From Clostridiales bacterium (lineage in GTDB: Bacteria; Bacillota; Clostridia; Oscillospirales; Oscillospiraceae), in assembly GCA_022786995.1 (NCBI GenBank), contig JALFUW010000077.1, positions 1 to 57,210 on the forward strand: a stretch of 57,210 bases of DNA, written 5' to 3'. Positions 1-8,411 of the stretch are shown piece after piece. Under the pieces are notes generated by a model. The model had not been told where the DNA came from. It made no database searches and saw nothing but the letters and a program-made list of their open reading frames with translations. Position numbers and translations under genes: made by a program. Positions within the stretch are counted from its first letter, which is position 1; each line of letters opens with the position of its first letter.

Positions 1-16
1 TGATTTGAAAGTCAAG

Positions 17-508
17 TCTCGGCTCCCTCTTTGAGGGAGCTGGCACGGCGCAAGCCGTGACTGAGGGAGTTACGTTCGAAAGAAGGACACCCCCTCAGCT
101 TCGCTGGCGCTCAGCAGCTCCCCCAGCGGGGGAGCCAAGTCTCGGCTCCCTCTTTGAGGGAGGTGGCCGTGCGCAAGCGAGGTCGGAGGGAGTTTCGCTG
201 GTAAGCGGGACACCCCCTCAGTCAGCTGGCGCTGACAGCTCCCCAAGCGGGGGAGCCAAGTCTCGCCTCCCTCTTTGAGGGAGCTGGCAAAAATCTTTGA
301 TTTTTGACTGAGGGAGTTACGCGCCGGATGAAGGATACCCCCTCAGTCAGCTGGCGCTGACAGCTCCCCCAGCGGGGGAGCCAAGTCTCGGCTCCCTCTT
401 TGAGGGAGGTGGCCGAGCGCAAGCGAGGTCGGAGGGAGTTTCGCTGGTAAGCGGGACACCCCCTCAGTCAGCTGGCGCTGACAGCTCCCCCAGCGGGGGA
501 GCCAAGAA
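17..508. repeat. Four tandem copies of a ~123-bp fold-back repeat
   Basis: The block beginning GGCTCCCTCTTTGAGGG recurs near 21, 144, 265 and 390, a period of 121-125 bp. Each unit also carries CAGCTGGCGCTGACAGC and CTCCCCCAGCGGGGGAG, so it folds into several short hairpins. The copies differ by a few bases and by one short alternative segment (about 288-312). I see no gene between 1 and 601. Short open frames here read through the repeat and are not credible proteins. Related units lie at 1922-2044, 2262-2310 and 56623-56745. Confidence 0.9.
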
Positions 509-555
509 CGTATTCTTACCGCGCCACAACCGCGGTGAAAATAAAATTTTCGCCC

Positions 556-597
556 TGTGCCAGGGTAAGGCAACGGGCACAAAAAAGGAGGATTTAC
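556..597 (+). promoter_or_regulatory. Leader hairpin and strong ribosome site of the first TasA-like gene
   Basis: GTGCC (557-561) can pair with GGCAC (576-580) just upstream of AAGGAGG, which sits about nine bases before the ATG at 602. The strong ribosome site fits an abundant structural protein. I could not identify a convincing -35/-10 pair in front of it, so the promoter is unassigned. Confidence 0.4.
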
Positions 598-601
598 CTA
601 A

Positions 602-1447
602 ATGAATTCTAAAGCAATCAGAAAACAGCTGCTTGCAGCCGTTGCTATGGTGCTGGTTGCCGCCGTCGCCCTGGGCAGCTCCACCTACGCATGGTTTGCA
701 AGTAACAACAAGGTTACTGCAACGGGTATGCAAGTTCAGGCTACCGCAGAAGGTGGTATCGAAATTGCGTATGTGGATAGTGGTACTCCAGGAGATTACG
801 CAACGACAGCAAATGCTGGCATGAGTACGGCTCAAACACTGTATCCGACATCTACTGTTGCGACAGCTACAGGTGGGTCAATCAGTTCAAATTGGTATCA
901 TGCTAGTGCCGCAGTTGCAAGTGCCTTTGGTGCTAAAGACGGAACATATGAAACTCTTACGCTGAGTGCGGGCAAAGATGCGACTACTAACAAAAATTAC
1001 TATGTTGAAAAAACTTTCAATATTCGTTCTGTTTCCGCCACAAAACTTGCAAAAGACTTAAAGGTTTCTGGAATTACGGTTACCGGAGCATCAGATCAGT
1101 TGGACAATTCGTTGCGTGTTGCTGTAGTTAGTGGAACCAACGTTGCACTCTATGCACCTTGCTACACAGTAACTGATGGAGGTGCAACAAGTGTTTCGTA
1201 TAAGGTTGCAACTTCCGTCGCTAGTGGAACCGCAACAATGCCCACCGATAACAATGTAACTGCACTTTTCAAAAACCAGATTTCTAGCAATATTGTAGCT
1301 GGAGATATCGGAGCTGCATCAAACGGCTCAGATGTTAAGGTATACATTTGGTACGAGGGTGAAGATACTAACCATTTCAGTAATAACCTTGATAGCTCCA
1401 TTGACACTATCAGCCTCAGCGTGGAGTTTGAAGCTACGATTGAGTAA
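602..1447 (+). CDS. TasA/camelysin-like SipW-dependent surface subunit A
   Basis: This 281-residue secreted protein has a basic start, a hydrophobic stretch (about 12-28) and the motif SSTYAWFASNN. That motif is the typical signal-peptide end of TasA/camelysin-type proteins cut by SipW-like signal peptidases. The mature part is rich in Ser, Thr, Val and Gly with predicted beta strands and no domain I can name. Near the C-terminus it carries VKVYIWYEGED (about 245-255), the same position and pattern as the Y-W-EG-D motif in the four subunits encoded downstream. The start is set by AAGGAGG nine bases upstream. The gene stands alone, closed by a terminator at 1512, and is visibly more AT-rich than its neighbours, which may mean high expression, antigenic diversification or separate acquisition. 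Likely the major filament subunit, by inference. Confidence 0.78.
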   Translation: MNSKAIRKQLLAAVAMVLVAAVALGSSTYAWFASNNKVTATGMQVQATAEGGIEIAYVDSGTPGDYATTANAGMSTAQTLYPTSTVATATGGSISSNWYHASAAVASAFGAKDGTYETLTLSAGKDATTNKNYYVEKTFNIRSVSATKLAKDLKVSGITVTGASDQLDNSLRVAVVSGTNVALYAPCYTVTDGGATSVSYKVATSVASGTATMPTDNNVTALFKNQISSNIVAGDIGAASNGSDVKVYIWYEGEDTNHFSNNLDSSIDTISLSVEFEATIE

Positions 1448-1511
1448 ACATTAGGAAGAAAAGGACAGGGGACGGTTCTATGTCCTCTTAACCCTATAAC
1501 TTAATTACTCA

Positions 1512-1551
1512 CCCCGCACTTGGTAGTTGTGGCACCCGGTGCGGGGTTTTT
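1512..1551 (+). terminator. Rho-independent terminator after subunit A
   Basis: CCCCGCAC (1512-1519) pairs perfectly with GTGCGGGG (1539-1546), followed by five T residues. It separates the first TasA-like gene from the operon beginning at 2338. Confidence 0.85.
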
Positions 1552-1921
1552 CTATTTTCGGGCGGGAACTGCATTATGTAAACCACAGCGCAGGGCCAAC
1601 CTCCCGGCTCGCAAAATAACCGTGTCATTGCGCAATCGGGAAAGTTGTTCTTTAGCGGGGATGCCCCCTCAGGCAATGCGTGCGCCAGCCGGTTGGTGTC
1701 GTTACTTCCCTATTGCACTAAGGAATGATTGCCACTGGCAATCATTATGATGCCAATTCCCTGCGGGCGCACCGCCCGCTCGGTGTCGTTCTCTGGTCAG
1801 ATAAATTGTTCTCTAGCCGCCGTAGGGGACGGCCTCTGGACGTCCCGATCGTATGCAGCGATTCCTTGCACCCCGGTGGAAAACCGGGAAACGGGGCGTC
1901 GAGGACGCCGCCCCCTACGCG

Positions 1922-2044
1922 GATAAATTGTACTTTATCTGACGAAGCACGCTTGGCTCCCCCTTTGGGGGAGCTGTCAGCGAAGCTGACTGAGAGGGCC
2001 CTCTCCGTCAGCCTGACGGCTGCCACCTCTCCCAGAGGGAGAGG
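1922..2044 (+). repeat. Multi-hairpin dispersed element, left copy
   Basis: This 123-bp element contains CTCCCCCTTTGGGGGAG, GTCAGCGAAGCTGAC and further short palindromes. Its reverse complement lies at 56623-56745 with only a handful of mismatches. The stretch 1552-2119 has no credible gene. Besides this element it holds degenerate repeat pieces (for example 1651-1700, with a matching inverted piece near 56800-56835). Confidence 0.85.
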
Positions 2045-2119
2045 TTTTGGGCGCTGCCGCACCGGTGCGAATTATTTCACATATTGCCCCAATTCTGTCG
2101 GATTCTGGCATTTGTAATA

Positions 2120-2148
2120 TTGCATTTTGCCGGGTCTGGTGCTATAAT
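2120..2148 (+). promoter_or_regulatory. Probable sigma-70-type promoter of the surface operon
   Basis: TTGCAT (2120-2125), a 17-bp spacer and a perfect TATAAT (2143-2148) predict a start near 2155, leaving a leader of about 180 bases before the ATG at 2338. The leader includes a partial dispersed repeat. Confidence 0.65.
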
Positions 2149-2261
2149 GACGATGGTATGTTTTATCATGCGGTTTTATTGCCTGAACGCAGATACGGCG
2201 GCCCCGCCCCTATGGGGAAGGTGCCCCGCAGGGGCGGAAGGGTGCTATGCCGTCAGGAGCG

Positions 2262-2310
2262 ACACCCCCTCAGTCAGCTGACGCTGACAGCTCCCCCAAA
2301 GGGGGAGCCA
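2262..2310 (+). repeat. Partial copy of the fold-back repeat in the operon leader
   Basis: CCCCCTCAGTCAGCTGACG through AGCTCCCCCAAAGGGGGAGC is a single truncated copy of the unit tandemly repeated at 17-508. It would form two hairpins in the leader RNA just upstream of the ribosome site for 2338. Confidence 0.8.
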
Positions 2311-2337
2311 AGTAGAAACCAGAAAGGAGCAGGGCAG

Positions 2338-3255
2338 ATGAATGAGTCCAAAAAGCTCAGGCGCAGTCTGATTACCGCCGCGCTGGCGCTGCTTGCCGCC
2401 CTGTTTTCCGTGACAGCAGCCACCTTCGCCTGGTATATCTACAACACCTCTGCCCGCACCACCAAGGTGGAAATGGCGGCGGGCAGCAGCGTGTCTCTGG
2501 AAATTTCCAGCGAAAAGGACAAGGGCTTCGCCTCCGCCACGGTGATGGAGGACTTTACGGGACTTCTGGAGCCTGTGTCCACCGACCGCATCTACCCGGA
2601 CGCCGGAACCCCGGATGCCCCCTTCTACGGCTTCCGCCGGGCAACATTTTTTGAAGCGGAAAACCCGGGAACGGACAGGGAACGGCTCTTTGCCGCCGCC
2701 TTTGACAATTCCACACCAAAGGTGGATTACCACAAAACCTCCCTGTTTCTGCGCACCAACGCCCCGACGCTGGATATCTATGTGTCCGATATCGGCTATG
2801 AAGACGCCGATGACCAGCGCCCCCTGTCCACTGCGCTCAGGGTGGGATTGGTGGTTAAGCAGAAGGAGGAAGACGGCAATTATCCAGAGTACATCTTTGC
2901 AATCAATACCGCCGAGGACGCAAACAGAATCCGTGACAACGCCGACAGAGTGCCACTGCCCAACCGGGCGCTGGACAGCTCCAAAACCGACGGCACCACG
3001 GTGGAACTGATTCCCCTGAACAGCAGCAATTACTGCAATTACGACTCTGCTACCGGCAGCGTGAGCCTGAAAGACAACTCGCGGGCGCTGTTCACCCTGA
3101 AGGGCGGGGAGAACGGCGGCTACGGCCAGCCGGTGGAGGTGGAGGTCTACCTCTGGCTGGAGGGCTGCGATCTGGACTGCACCTGGAACCTCATGGGGCA
3201 GACACTGAAAAATCTCACCCTGTCCTTCGCGGGCTACGCCGGGGAAGGAGCGTGA
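2338..3255 (+). CDS. TasA-like SipW-dependent surface subunit B
   Basis: This is a 305-residue protein starting MNESKKLRRS. The frame stays open upstream, but the ATG at 2338 follows AAAGGAGC and begins a classical signal peptide: basic start, hydrophobic core about 10-26, then AATFAWYIYN, the SipW-type signal end. The body looks beta-rich. About 28 residues from the C-terminus is YLWLEGCDLDC, with Cys 277 and Cys 281, a CxxxC shared with the next two proteins that may form a disulfide or bind metal. It is the first gene of the long operon and lies seven bases before the next one. The family assignment rests on the signal and architecture. Its exact role (major, minor or tip subunit) cannot be read from sequence. 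Confidence 0.75.
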   Translation: MNESKKLRRSLITAALALLAALFSVTAATFAWYIYNTSARTTKVEMAAGSSVSLEISSEKDKGFASATVMEDFTGLLEPVSTDRIYPDAGTPDAPFYGFRRATFFEAENPGTDRERLFAAAFDNSTPKVDYHKTSLFLRTNAPTLDIYVSDIGYEDADDQRPLSTALRVGLVVKQKEEDGNYPEYIFAINTAEDANRIRDNADRVPLPNRALDSSKTDGTTVELIPLNSSNYCNYDSATGSVSLKDNSRALFTLKGGENGGYGQPVEVEVYLWLEGCDLDCTWNLMGQTLKNLTLSFAGYAGEGA

Positions 3256-3261
3256 CGCGGT

Positions 3262-4077
3262 ATGGAGAAACGCAAGCTTTGGGTCTCCCTCGTGACGACG
3301 GCCTTTACCCTGATCGTGCTGTGCGCGGTGCTCACCGTGTCCACCTACGCCTGGTTTACCTTTGATCCCTACACCAACGTGACCCCCATGGAGGGCAAAA
3401 TCTCCGACGGAGATACCAACCTGCTGATCAGTGAAAGCAAGGACGGCCCATTCGATAAAAAATGCGGCCTGAATCCCACGGATAAGGCAGAACAGCTGTA
3501 CCCAGTGTCCAGCGCTGACCTTGAGAAATTCTTCGCCTCCAAGGCCCAGAAGGACGGCATCAGCACCCATTTTTCCGACGTTTCCGATAAGCCGGAGGAG
3601 TGGCTGATTCATGGAACGCTGTACCTCGAATGCCTTGGCACCGGCTGCGACGTGTACTTCGATAAGGACACCCTGAATCTGGGCGAGGACATTCAGGTGC
3701 TCGCCGCCGGGCGTCTGGGTCTGAAAATCACCGGAGAGGACGAACAGACCACCACGCTGATCTTCAAGCTGGACGATCTGGGCGAAACTGCCGGCGCGCA
3801 GTCCAAACGCACCGTGGATGCCGTGGGCGAGGTGGTGGTGGCCTCCATCAACGATGGCAGTACCCCCAATTTCAAGGAAGACCCCGCCGAGAGCATCAAC
3901 AGCTATACGCCGACTGCCGCGAATCCCAAGAAGCTGTGCGCCCTGAAAAGCGACGAGGTGGCAAAGGTGGAATACTGGCTGTACATGGAGGGCTGCGACG
4001 ACCATTGCAGCAACCCGGTGAGCAGCCGGAATGTGACATTGCAGCTGGGCTTCCGGGGCGAAAAGGTGGAAGAATAG
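3262..4077 (+). CDS. TasA-like SipW-dependent surface subunit C
   Basis: This 271-residue protein starts MEKRKLWVSL, six bases after the previous stop, with GGAAGGAG overlapping the end of that gene. The hydrophobic core (about 7-27) ends in VSTYAWFTFD, the SipW-type signal. The mature part has a beta-rich look and ends with YWLYMEGCDDHC (Cys 245 and Cys 249) followed by a strand NVTLQLGF. It is a paralogue of the neighbours by signal peptide, C-terminal motif and size, although overall identity looks low. It probably forms part of the same surface filament. Confidence 0.75.
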   Translation: MEKRKLWVSLVTTAFTLIVLCAVLTVSTYAWFTFDPYTNVTPMEGKISDGDTNLLISESKDGPFDKKCGLNPTDKAEQLYPVSSADLEKFFASKAQKDGISTHFSDVSDKPEEWLIHGTLYLECLGTGCDVYFDKDTLNLGEDIQVLAAGRLGLKITGEDEQTTTLIFKLDDLGETAGAQSKRTVDAVGEVVVASINDGSTPNFKEDPAESINSYTPTAANPKKLCALKSDEVAKVEYWLYMEGCDDHCSNPVSSRNVTLQLGFRGEKVEE

Positions 4078-4125
4078 CCTTTCTCCCCAAGGGGGAAGCC
4101 GATATATAAGGAGGTGACGGCACCG

Positions 4126-5019
4126 ATGAAAAAAACAAATCAATATCTGACCCTCTGGGCCATCGCCGCCGTCGCCGTGCTTACCGCCACGGCCCTGACC
4201 GCCGCTACCTATGCCTGGTTCACCGCCAACCGGGAGGTGGAGACGGAGAAGGTCACGGCCCGCACCGGCTCCACAAATCTGGAATTGCAGATCAGCAGGA
4301 AGCCCGGTGACCAGTTTTCAACAAAATCAGAGACGGATGAGGCGGGGAATACTTACACCGTGGCGGAGCTGAAGGAGCGGGATCATGTGCTGATGCCCGT
4401 CTCCACGGAGGATCTGAAAACCTTTATATACAGCCCGATAACTGACGAGGGCCAGGCCACGGAGCAGACACTGCGGATTCTGCATTCGGATGTGGCGGCG
4501 GAAAAAGAAATCGCGGAGGGGCTGTACTACCACGATACCCTTTATCTCAGGCTTGAGGGTGGCGGCAGTATGCCGGAGGATGCGAAGGCAGACCTGTATC
4601 TCGACAATTTGCGGGATCTGCCCATCGTGCAGGCTCACGAAAACAGCAAGCTCCTGGATGCCGCCCGACTGGGCCTTACCATCGACGATGGCACGCCGCT
4701 GATTCTCCGCTTTACCAGCGACGGGGAGAACGCCTTAAGCAATACCAGGCTGGACGAAAATCAGCTGAAAACGGGCCTGGTTCTCATCGAGCAGAACGGC
4801 GGCGTTGCCCCCTCCGGGAGTGACCCTTCCCATTTGCTGAAGGATTATCAGTTTTCGGCAGACAACGCCATACCCACGCCGCTGCTGACCATGAAGCTGG
4901 GAACCATCTACAAGCTGGATATCTACTTCTATCTGGAGGGCTGCGACCCGGACTGCAGCGGCGATGTGGAAACGGATAAGGCGGATCTGGCGCTGGCCTT
5001 CTACGCGGCGCTGCAATAA
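4126..5019 (+). CDS. TasA-like SipW-dependent surface subunit D
   Basis: This 297-residue protein starts MKKTNQYLTL. The ATG at 4126 is preferred over an in-frame GTG at 4114 because AAGGAGGTG (4109-4116) lies at ideal spacing for the ATG and would overlap the GTG. The signal peptide core spans about 8-27 and ends TAATYAWFTAN. The C-terminal motif is YFYLEGCDPDC, with Cys 273 and Cys 277. It is the third member carrying the CxxxC version, so these three may share a fold stabilised by that pair. Like its neighbours it lacks a sortase motif and any recognisable enzyme domain. Confidence 0.75.
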   Translation: MKKTNQYLTLWAIAAVAVLTATALTAATYAWFTANREVETEKVTARTGSTNLELQISRKPGDQFSTKSETDEAGNTYTVAELKERDHVLMPVSTEDLKTFIYSPITDEGQATEQTLRILHSDVAAEKEIAEGLYYHDTLYLRLEGGGSMPEDAKADLYLDNLRDLPIVQAHENSKLLDAARLGLTIDDGTPLILRFTSDGENALSNTRLDENQLKTGLVLIEQNGGVAPSGSDPSHLLKDYQFSADNAIPTPLLTMKLGTIYKLDIYFYLEGCDPDCSGDVETDKADLALAFYAALQ

Positions 5020-5033
5020 TGGGAGGGCGGAGC

Positions 5034-5834
5034 ATGAAGCAGAATAATACCCCCTCCCGGAAGCTTTTTACCACCTCGGTGCTGCTTGCGCTGCTGGCCC
5101 TTGTCAGCGTCACCGCCGCCACGGCGGCGTGGATGACCATTGCCGACCGCACAAGGGTGCGCAGCATGCGCATGGACATCACCACCGGCGTCAACCTCCG
5201 CTTTGATCTTGATCCCCACGAGACTTTCGAGGAATATGTCAAGACCCTGACCTTCGATCAGATCGCCCAGCGGATCAAGGATGAGAAGGAATTTGACCCG
5301 CTGGAAACACCTCTGACGCCGGTCACTACCAAGGACTGCGAGAAATTCACACTTGAGGACGGTTCCGACGCGAATAAAGAGTATTATCTGGAATTTACCC
5401 TGCATTTTATGGCGACGCAGGATATGATCGTCCATCTGACCAGCGCCGACAGCGATGCCGGAGAAGACGGAACCCAGGTGTCCTCGGAGACCGCCGGTGT
5501 CCCGGACGCCATCCGCATCAGCTTTACGGCGGAGGATACCAGCATCTATGACCCGGGCATGGGCGGCGGCTCCGTGCAGGGCGATGCCGGCAGAACCTTC
5601 GGCCTGCCGGAGGGAAACACCATCACCTATAACGGCGATAATGAACTGTTTTCTCTGAAGGCAAACGAGGACAAGCCGGTGATCCTGCGGGTCTGGCTGG
5701 AAGGAAACGACGAGGCCTGTACCGACGCCATCCGAAAGGCGGACTACAAAATCCGCCTGCGGTTCGTCGGTACGGATGAAAATGGCAACCTGCTGGAAGG
5801 CAGCAGGCGGACTGCAAAAGAGCAGTCAAACTAA
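5034..5834 (+). CDS. TasA-like surface subunit E, divergent
   Basis: This 266-residue protein starts MKQNNTPSRK at 5034, seven bases after GGGAGG. An earlier in-frame ATG at 5019 overlaps the previous stop but has no ribosome site. The hydrophobic core (about 11-28) ends TAATAAWMTIAD, a weaker form of the TYAWF signal. The C-terminal motif is VWLEGNDEAC, so the first Cys of the CxxxC seen in B, C and D is replaced by Asn 225 while Cys 229 remains. A charged, probably flexible tail follows. It is a family member by position and motif, perhaps with a specialised role. It directly precedes the first signal peptidase. Confidence 0.68.
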   Translation: MKQNNTPSRKLFTTSVLLALLALVSVTAATAAWMTIADRTRVRSMRMDITTGVNLRFDLDPHETFEEYVKTLTFDQIAQRIKDEKEFDPLETPLTPVTTKDCEKFTLEDGSDANKEYYLEFTLHFMATQDMIVHLTSADSDAGEDGTQVSSETAGVPDAIRISFTAEDTSIYDPGMGGGSVQGDAGRTFGLPEGNTITYNGDNELFSLKANEDKPVILRVWLEGNDEACTDAIRKADYKIRLRFVGTDENGNLLEGSRRTAKEQSN

Positions 5835-5861
5835 GGTTTAGAAAAAAGGAAGGTAATCAGT

Positions 5862-6629
5862 ATGAATGCAGTAAAACGCGGAGCGGAAATCCTGATCAGC
5901 GTCGTCCTCTGGGCGGTGATTCTGGTGGCGGCTCTGTTCGCCTTCACCACGCTGGCAACCAGAGACACCAATCAGGTGGCGTCGCTGGCGGGCTATACGC
6001 CGCTGACCGTGGCCTCCGACTCCATGGCTCCCACGTTTCGCGCCGGAGATCTGATTGTTATTCGCAAGTGCGACCCGGCGAAGCTGAAGGAGGGCGATAT
6101 CATTACCTTCCATACCATCATTAACAATGAGTACGCCCTGAACACCCACCGCATTGCCGAGATTCAGGACATGGGCGGTGTTCGCAGCTATGTGACCAAG
6201 GGCGATAATAACGCCATCGCCGATGTGCACATGATCGCCGACGGGGACATCGTGGGTAAATTTGTGACGAAGCTGCCCGGTGTGGGCAAGGTCATGAGCT
6301 TCCTGTCCAGCAGCATCGGTTTCCTGGTGGTTATCGTTCTGCCGCTGCTGGTGTTCTTCATCTATCAGGTGTACCATCTGATCACCGTGAGCATTGAGTT
6401 AAAGAAGGCCATCGCCGTGGAGACGGCCCAGGCCCAGGCCCAGACCAATCCTGACGCGGATGCCCTGCTGGCGGAGGCCGCCCGGGCAAAGGCCGAAGCC
6501 GAGAAGGCGAAAGCCGAAGCGGAAGCCGCGCTGGCTGAGGCGAAGCGTCTGCAGGAGCAGGCTCGGGCGGCGGCAGGGACGGAAGTGAAGGCAGAAGAAG
6601 CGGCAGCAGCGGGGGAAGAAAATGAGTGA
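5862..6629 (+). CDS. sipW: SipW-type signal peptidase I with cytoplasmic coiled-coil tail
   Basis: This 255-residue membrane serine protease is of the archaeal/ER-like S26B type, which cleaves signal peptides of TasA-type proteins. One membrane helix (about 11-30) leads to the catalytic Ser 54 in ASDSMAP. His 96 in NTHRI takes the place of the Lys of ordinary bacterial signal peptidases, and Asp 115 lies in TKGDNN. A second helix (about 152-172) returns the chain to the cytoplasm. The remaining ~80 residues are an Ala/Glu/Lys-rich predicted coiled coil, which SipW proteins do not normally carry. The ATG follows a purine-rich ribosome site, and the end overlaps the AAA+ gene by eight bases, so the two are translationally coupled. 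The tail could dock onto the coiled-coil protein encoded at 8412; that is inference. Confidence 0.88.
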   Translation: MNAVKRGAEILISVVLWAVILVAALFAFTTLATRDTNQVASLAGYTPLTVASDSMAPTFRAGDLIVIRKCDPAKLKEGDIITFHTIINNEYALNTHRIAEIQDMGGVRSYVTKGDNNAIADVHMIADGDIVGKFVTKLPGVGKVMSFLSSSIGFLVVIVLPLLVFFIYQVYHLITVSIELKKAIAVETAQAQAQTNPDADALLAEAARAKAEAEKAKAEAEAALAEAKRLQEQARAAAGTEVKAEEAAAAGEENE

Positions 6630-8262
6630 TTTTCTGAAATTTGCCTTTGAGGTACTGTCTCAGGTTGTGTACAACATTGCCGGCGTCATCGCGGCTGCCA
6701 TCAAGCTGCTGGTCACCGGCTGGCGGGACTATTTTACCATCTTCTTTACTTACTTTGGAACCCTGAGCCTTGTTGCCAAAATTCTGTCCATCCTTCTGAT
6801 GCTCATTCTGATTGCCATTCCCATTCTCGCTGTCATTCTGCTGGTGCGCTACTGGATGCTGCGCCGCCGCCTGAGGGGCGATAAGGAGGACAACGCCGAG
6901 CTGTACCGGGAGATCGGACGGCTGAACCGGCAGGTGCTGGATCTGATTGAGGAGAAGAACAAGATTCTGGCCCTGAAGGTCAACGCTATGGGCGGCACGG
7001 AACGGATTCCCTATATGGGCGCCTCCGCTCTGACCGATGATATCCTGCCCACCGTGGGCAACGTCACCGGCAAGGGCGGCACGGCGGCAGCGGGCGTGCC
7101 CGGGGAGATTAGCTCCGCCCAGATTACTATTGCCAACGGCACCGTCAACGACAAGTCCGAGGAAACCGCGTCCGTCCCCGATGGCAGCCGCTTCCCCAAG
7201 CTGACGCTGGTGGATATGAAGTACCACGACTACATCCGGCCTGTCTTTGACGACGAGGTAACGCTGGAGCAGCTGGTGGAAAACTACCGGCTCTTCGCTT
7301 GCAGCCAGATGCACCTGTACTATACGCCGGAAATTATCCGCCGCTTCGTGGCGGGCATGGCCTCCAGTAAGCTGCTGATTCTGGAAGGTATTTCCGGCAC
7401 CGGTAAAACCAGTCTTCCCCACTCCTTCAGCCGGTTCCTGTGTAACCCTGCCACCATGGTCTCCGTTCAGCCCTCCTTCCGTGACCGCACGGAGCTGCTG
7501 GGCTACTTCAACGAATTTTCCAAACGGTTCAACGAGACGGAATTCCTCCGGGCGCTGTATGAGGCGAACTACCGGGAAGAGCCCAGCATGGTTATCCTCG
7601 ACGAGATGAACCTGGCCCGTATCGAGTATTACTTCGCGGAAATGCTGTCCATTCTGGAAATGCCCAGCCACGATGAATGGGTGCTGGATCTGGTGCCCAC
7701 CGCCTGGGAGGGTGACCCCGTCAAGCTGTTTGACGGCAAGATTCAGGTGCCGGACTCCATCTGGTTCATCGGCACCGCCAACAACGATGACTCCACCTTC
7801 ACCATTACCGATAAGGTCTACGACCGCGCCATGCCCATTGAGCTGAACGAGCGGGCAGACGCCTTCACCTGCGATCCCCAGCCTGCCTGCCGGGTGACCA
7901 GTGTTCACCTGCAGGAAATGTTCGCCAAAGCCAAGCGGGAGCATCCCATCAGCGAGGCTACCCTCACAAAGCTGGACAAGCTGGACGGCTATCTGCAAAC
8001 CCGCTTCAAGCTGGCCTTCGGCAACCGTATCATCAAGCAGATGTACGACTTCATTCCCGTGTACGTTGCCTGCGGCGGCAAGGAGCTGGACGGCATGGAC
8101 TACATCGTGGCCCGTAAGGTGCTGAAGAAGTTGGAAAGCCTGAACGTCACCTTCGTCCGGGACGAAATCCGGGGTCTCATCGAGTACATCGAGAAGGTCT
8201 TCGGCAAGTCCAACATGACCGACAGCAAGGCATACTTAACCCGGATTCAGAATTTGTACTGA
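6622..8262 (+). CDS. Membrane-anchored McrB-like AAA+ ATPase
   Basis: This 546-residue protein has two predicted membrane segments near the N-terminus (about 13-32 and 50-76). A charged linker (about 80-200) follows, and then an AAA+ module of the McrB/AAA_5 type: Walker A GISGTGKTS (256-264), Walker B VILDEMN (324-330) continuing LARIEYYFAEML as in McrB relatives, sensor 1 IGTANNDD (383-390) and a likely arginine finger in DR (401-402). Known McrB proteins power restriction or remodelling and are soluble. Membrane anchoring and placement between surface-protein genes are unusual. It overlaps the signal peptidase gene by eight bases and is followed by a DUF2357-like partner. It may be the motor of an export or assembly complex. 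Function is inferred, but the ATPase assignment is firm. Confidence 0.85.
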   Translation: MSDFLKFAFEVLSQVVYNIAGVIAAAIKLLVTGWRDYFTIFFTYFGTLSLVAKILSILLMLILIAIPILAVILLVRYWMLRRRLRGDKEDNAELYREIGRLNRQVLDLIEEKNKILALKVNAMGGTERIPYMGASALTDDILPTVGNVTGKGGTAAAGVPGEISSAQITIANGTVNDKSEETASVPDGSRFPKLTLVDMKYHDYIRPVFDDEVTLEQLVENYRLFACSQMHLYYTPEIIRRFVAGMASSKLLILEGISGTGKTSLPHSFSRFLCNPATMVSVQPSFRDRTELLGYFNEFSKRFNETEFLRALYEANYREEPSMVILDEMNLARIEYYFAEMLSILEMPSHDEWVLDLVPTAWEGDPVKLFDGKIQVPDSIWFIGTANNDDSTFTITDKVYDRAMPIELNERADAFTCDPQPACRVTSVHLQEMFAKAKREHPISEATLTKLDKLDGYLQTRFKLAFGNRIIKQMYDFIPVYVACGGKELDGMDYIVARKVLKKLESLNVTFVRDEIRGLIEYIEKVFGKSNMTDSKAYLTRIQNLY

Positions 8263-8276
8263 TTTGATCTGTAGCT

Positions 8277-8373
8277 GTAGGGGCGGCCATTGGCCGCCCG
8301 AGACCCCGCGATTTGCGATATCCCAAAGCAATGCGTAACCACAGTATTGCGGGCGGCCGATGGCCGCCCCTAC
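8277..8373. repeat. 97-bp inverted-repeat element between the AAA+ and DUF2357 genes
   Basis: The element begins GTAGGGGCGGCCATTGGCC and ends GGCCGATGGCCGCCCCTAC. These form near-perfect terminal inverted repeats of about 23 bp that are themselves palindromic. No reading frame is present. It resembles a MITE or BIME-like insertion and is the only sizeable gap in the otherwise tightly packed part of the operon from 2338 onward. As RNA it would make a strong stem without a T tract. Confidence 0.8.
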
Positions 8374-8411
8374 GATGAAAAAGAACAGGAACACTCACTG
8401 GAGGCGCTTTT

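Noticed and set aside
1..510. Regularly spaced repeats that could suggest a CRISPR array
   Set aside because: The unit is about 123 bp and repeats in full with internal hairpins. There are no short conserved repeats with unique spacers and no cas genes.
2245..4143. 632-residue open frame on the minus strand
   Set aside because: It runs opposite two TasA-like genes that have signal peptides and ribosome sites. Its composition is that of a GC-rich antisense shadow.
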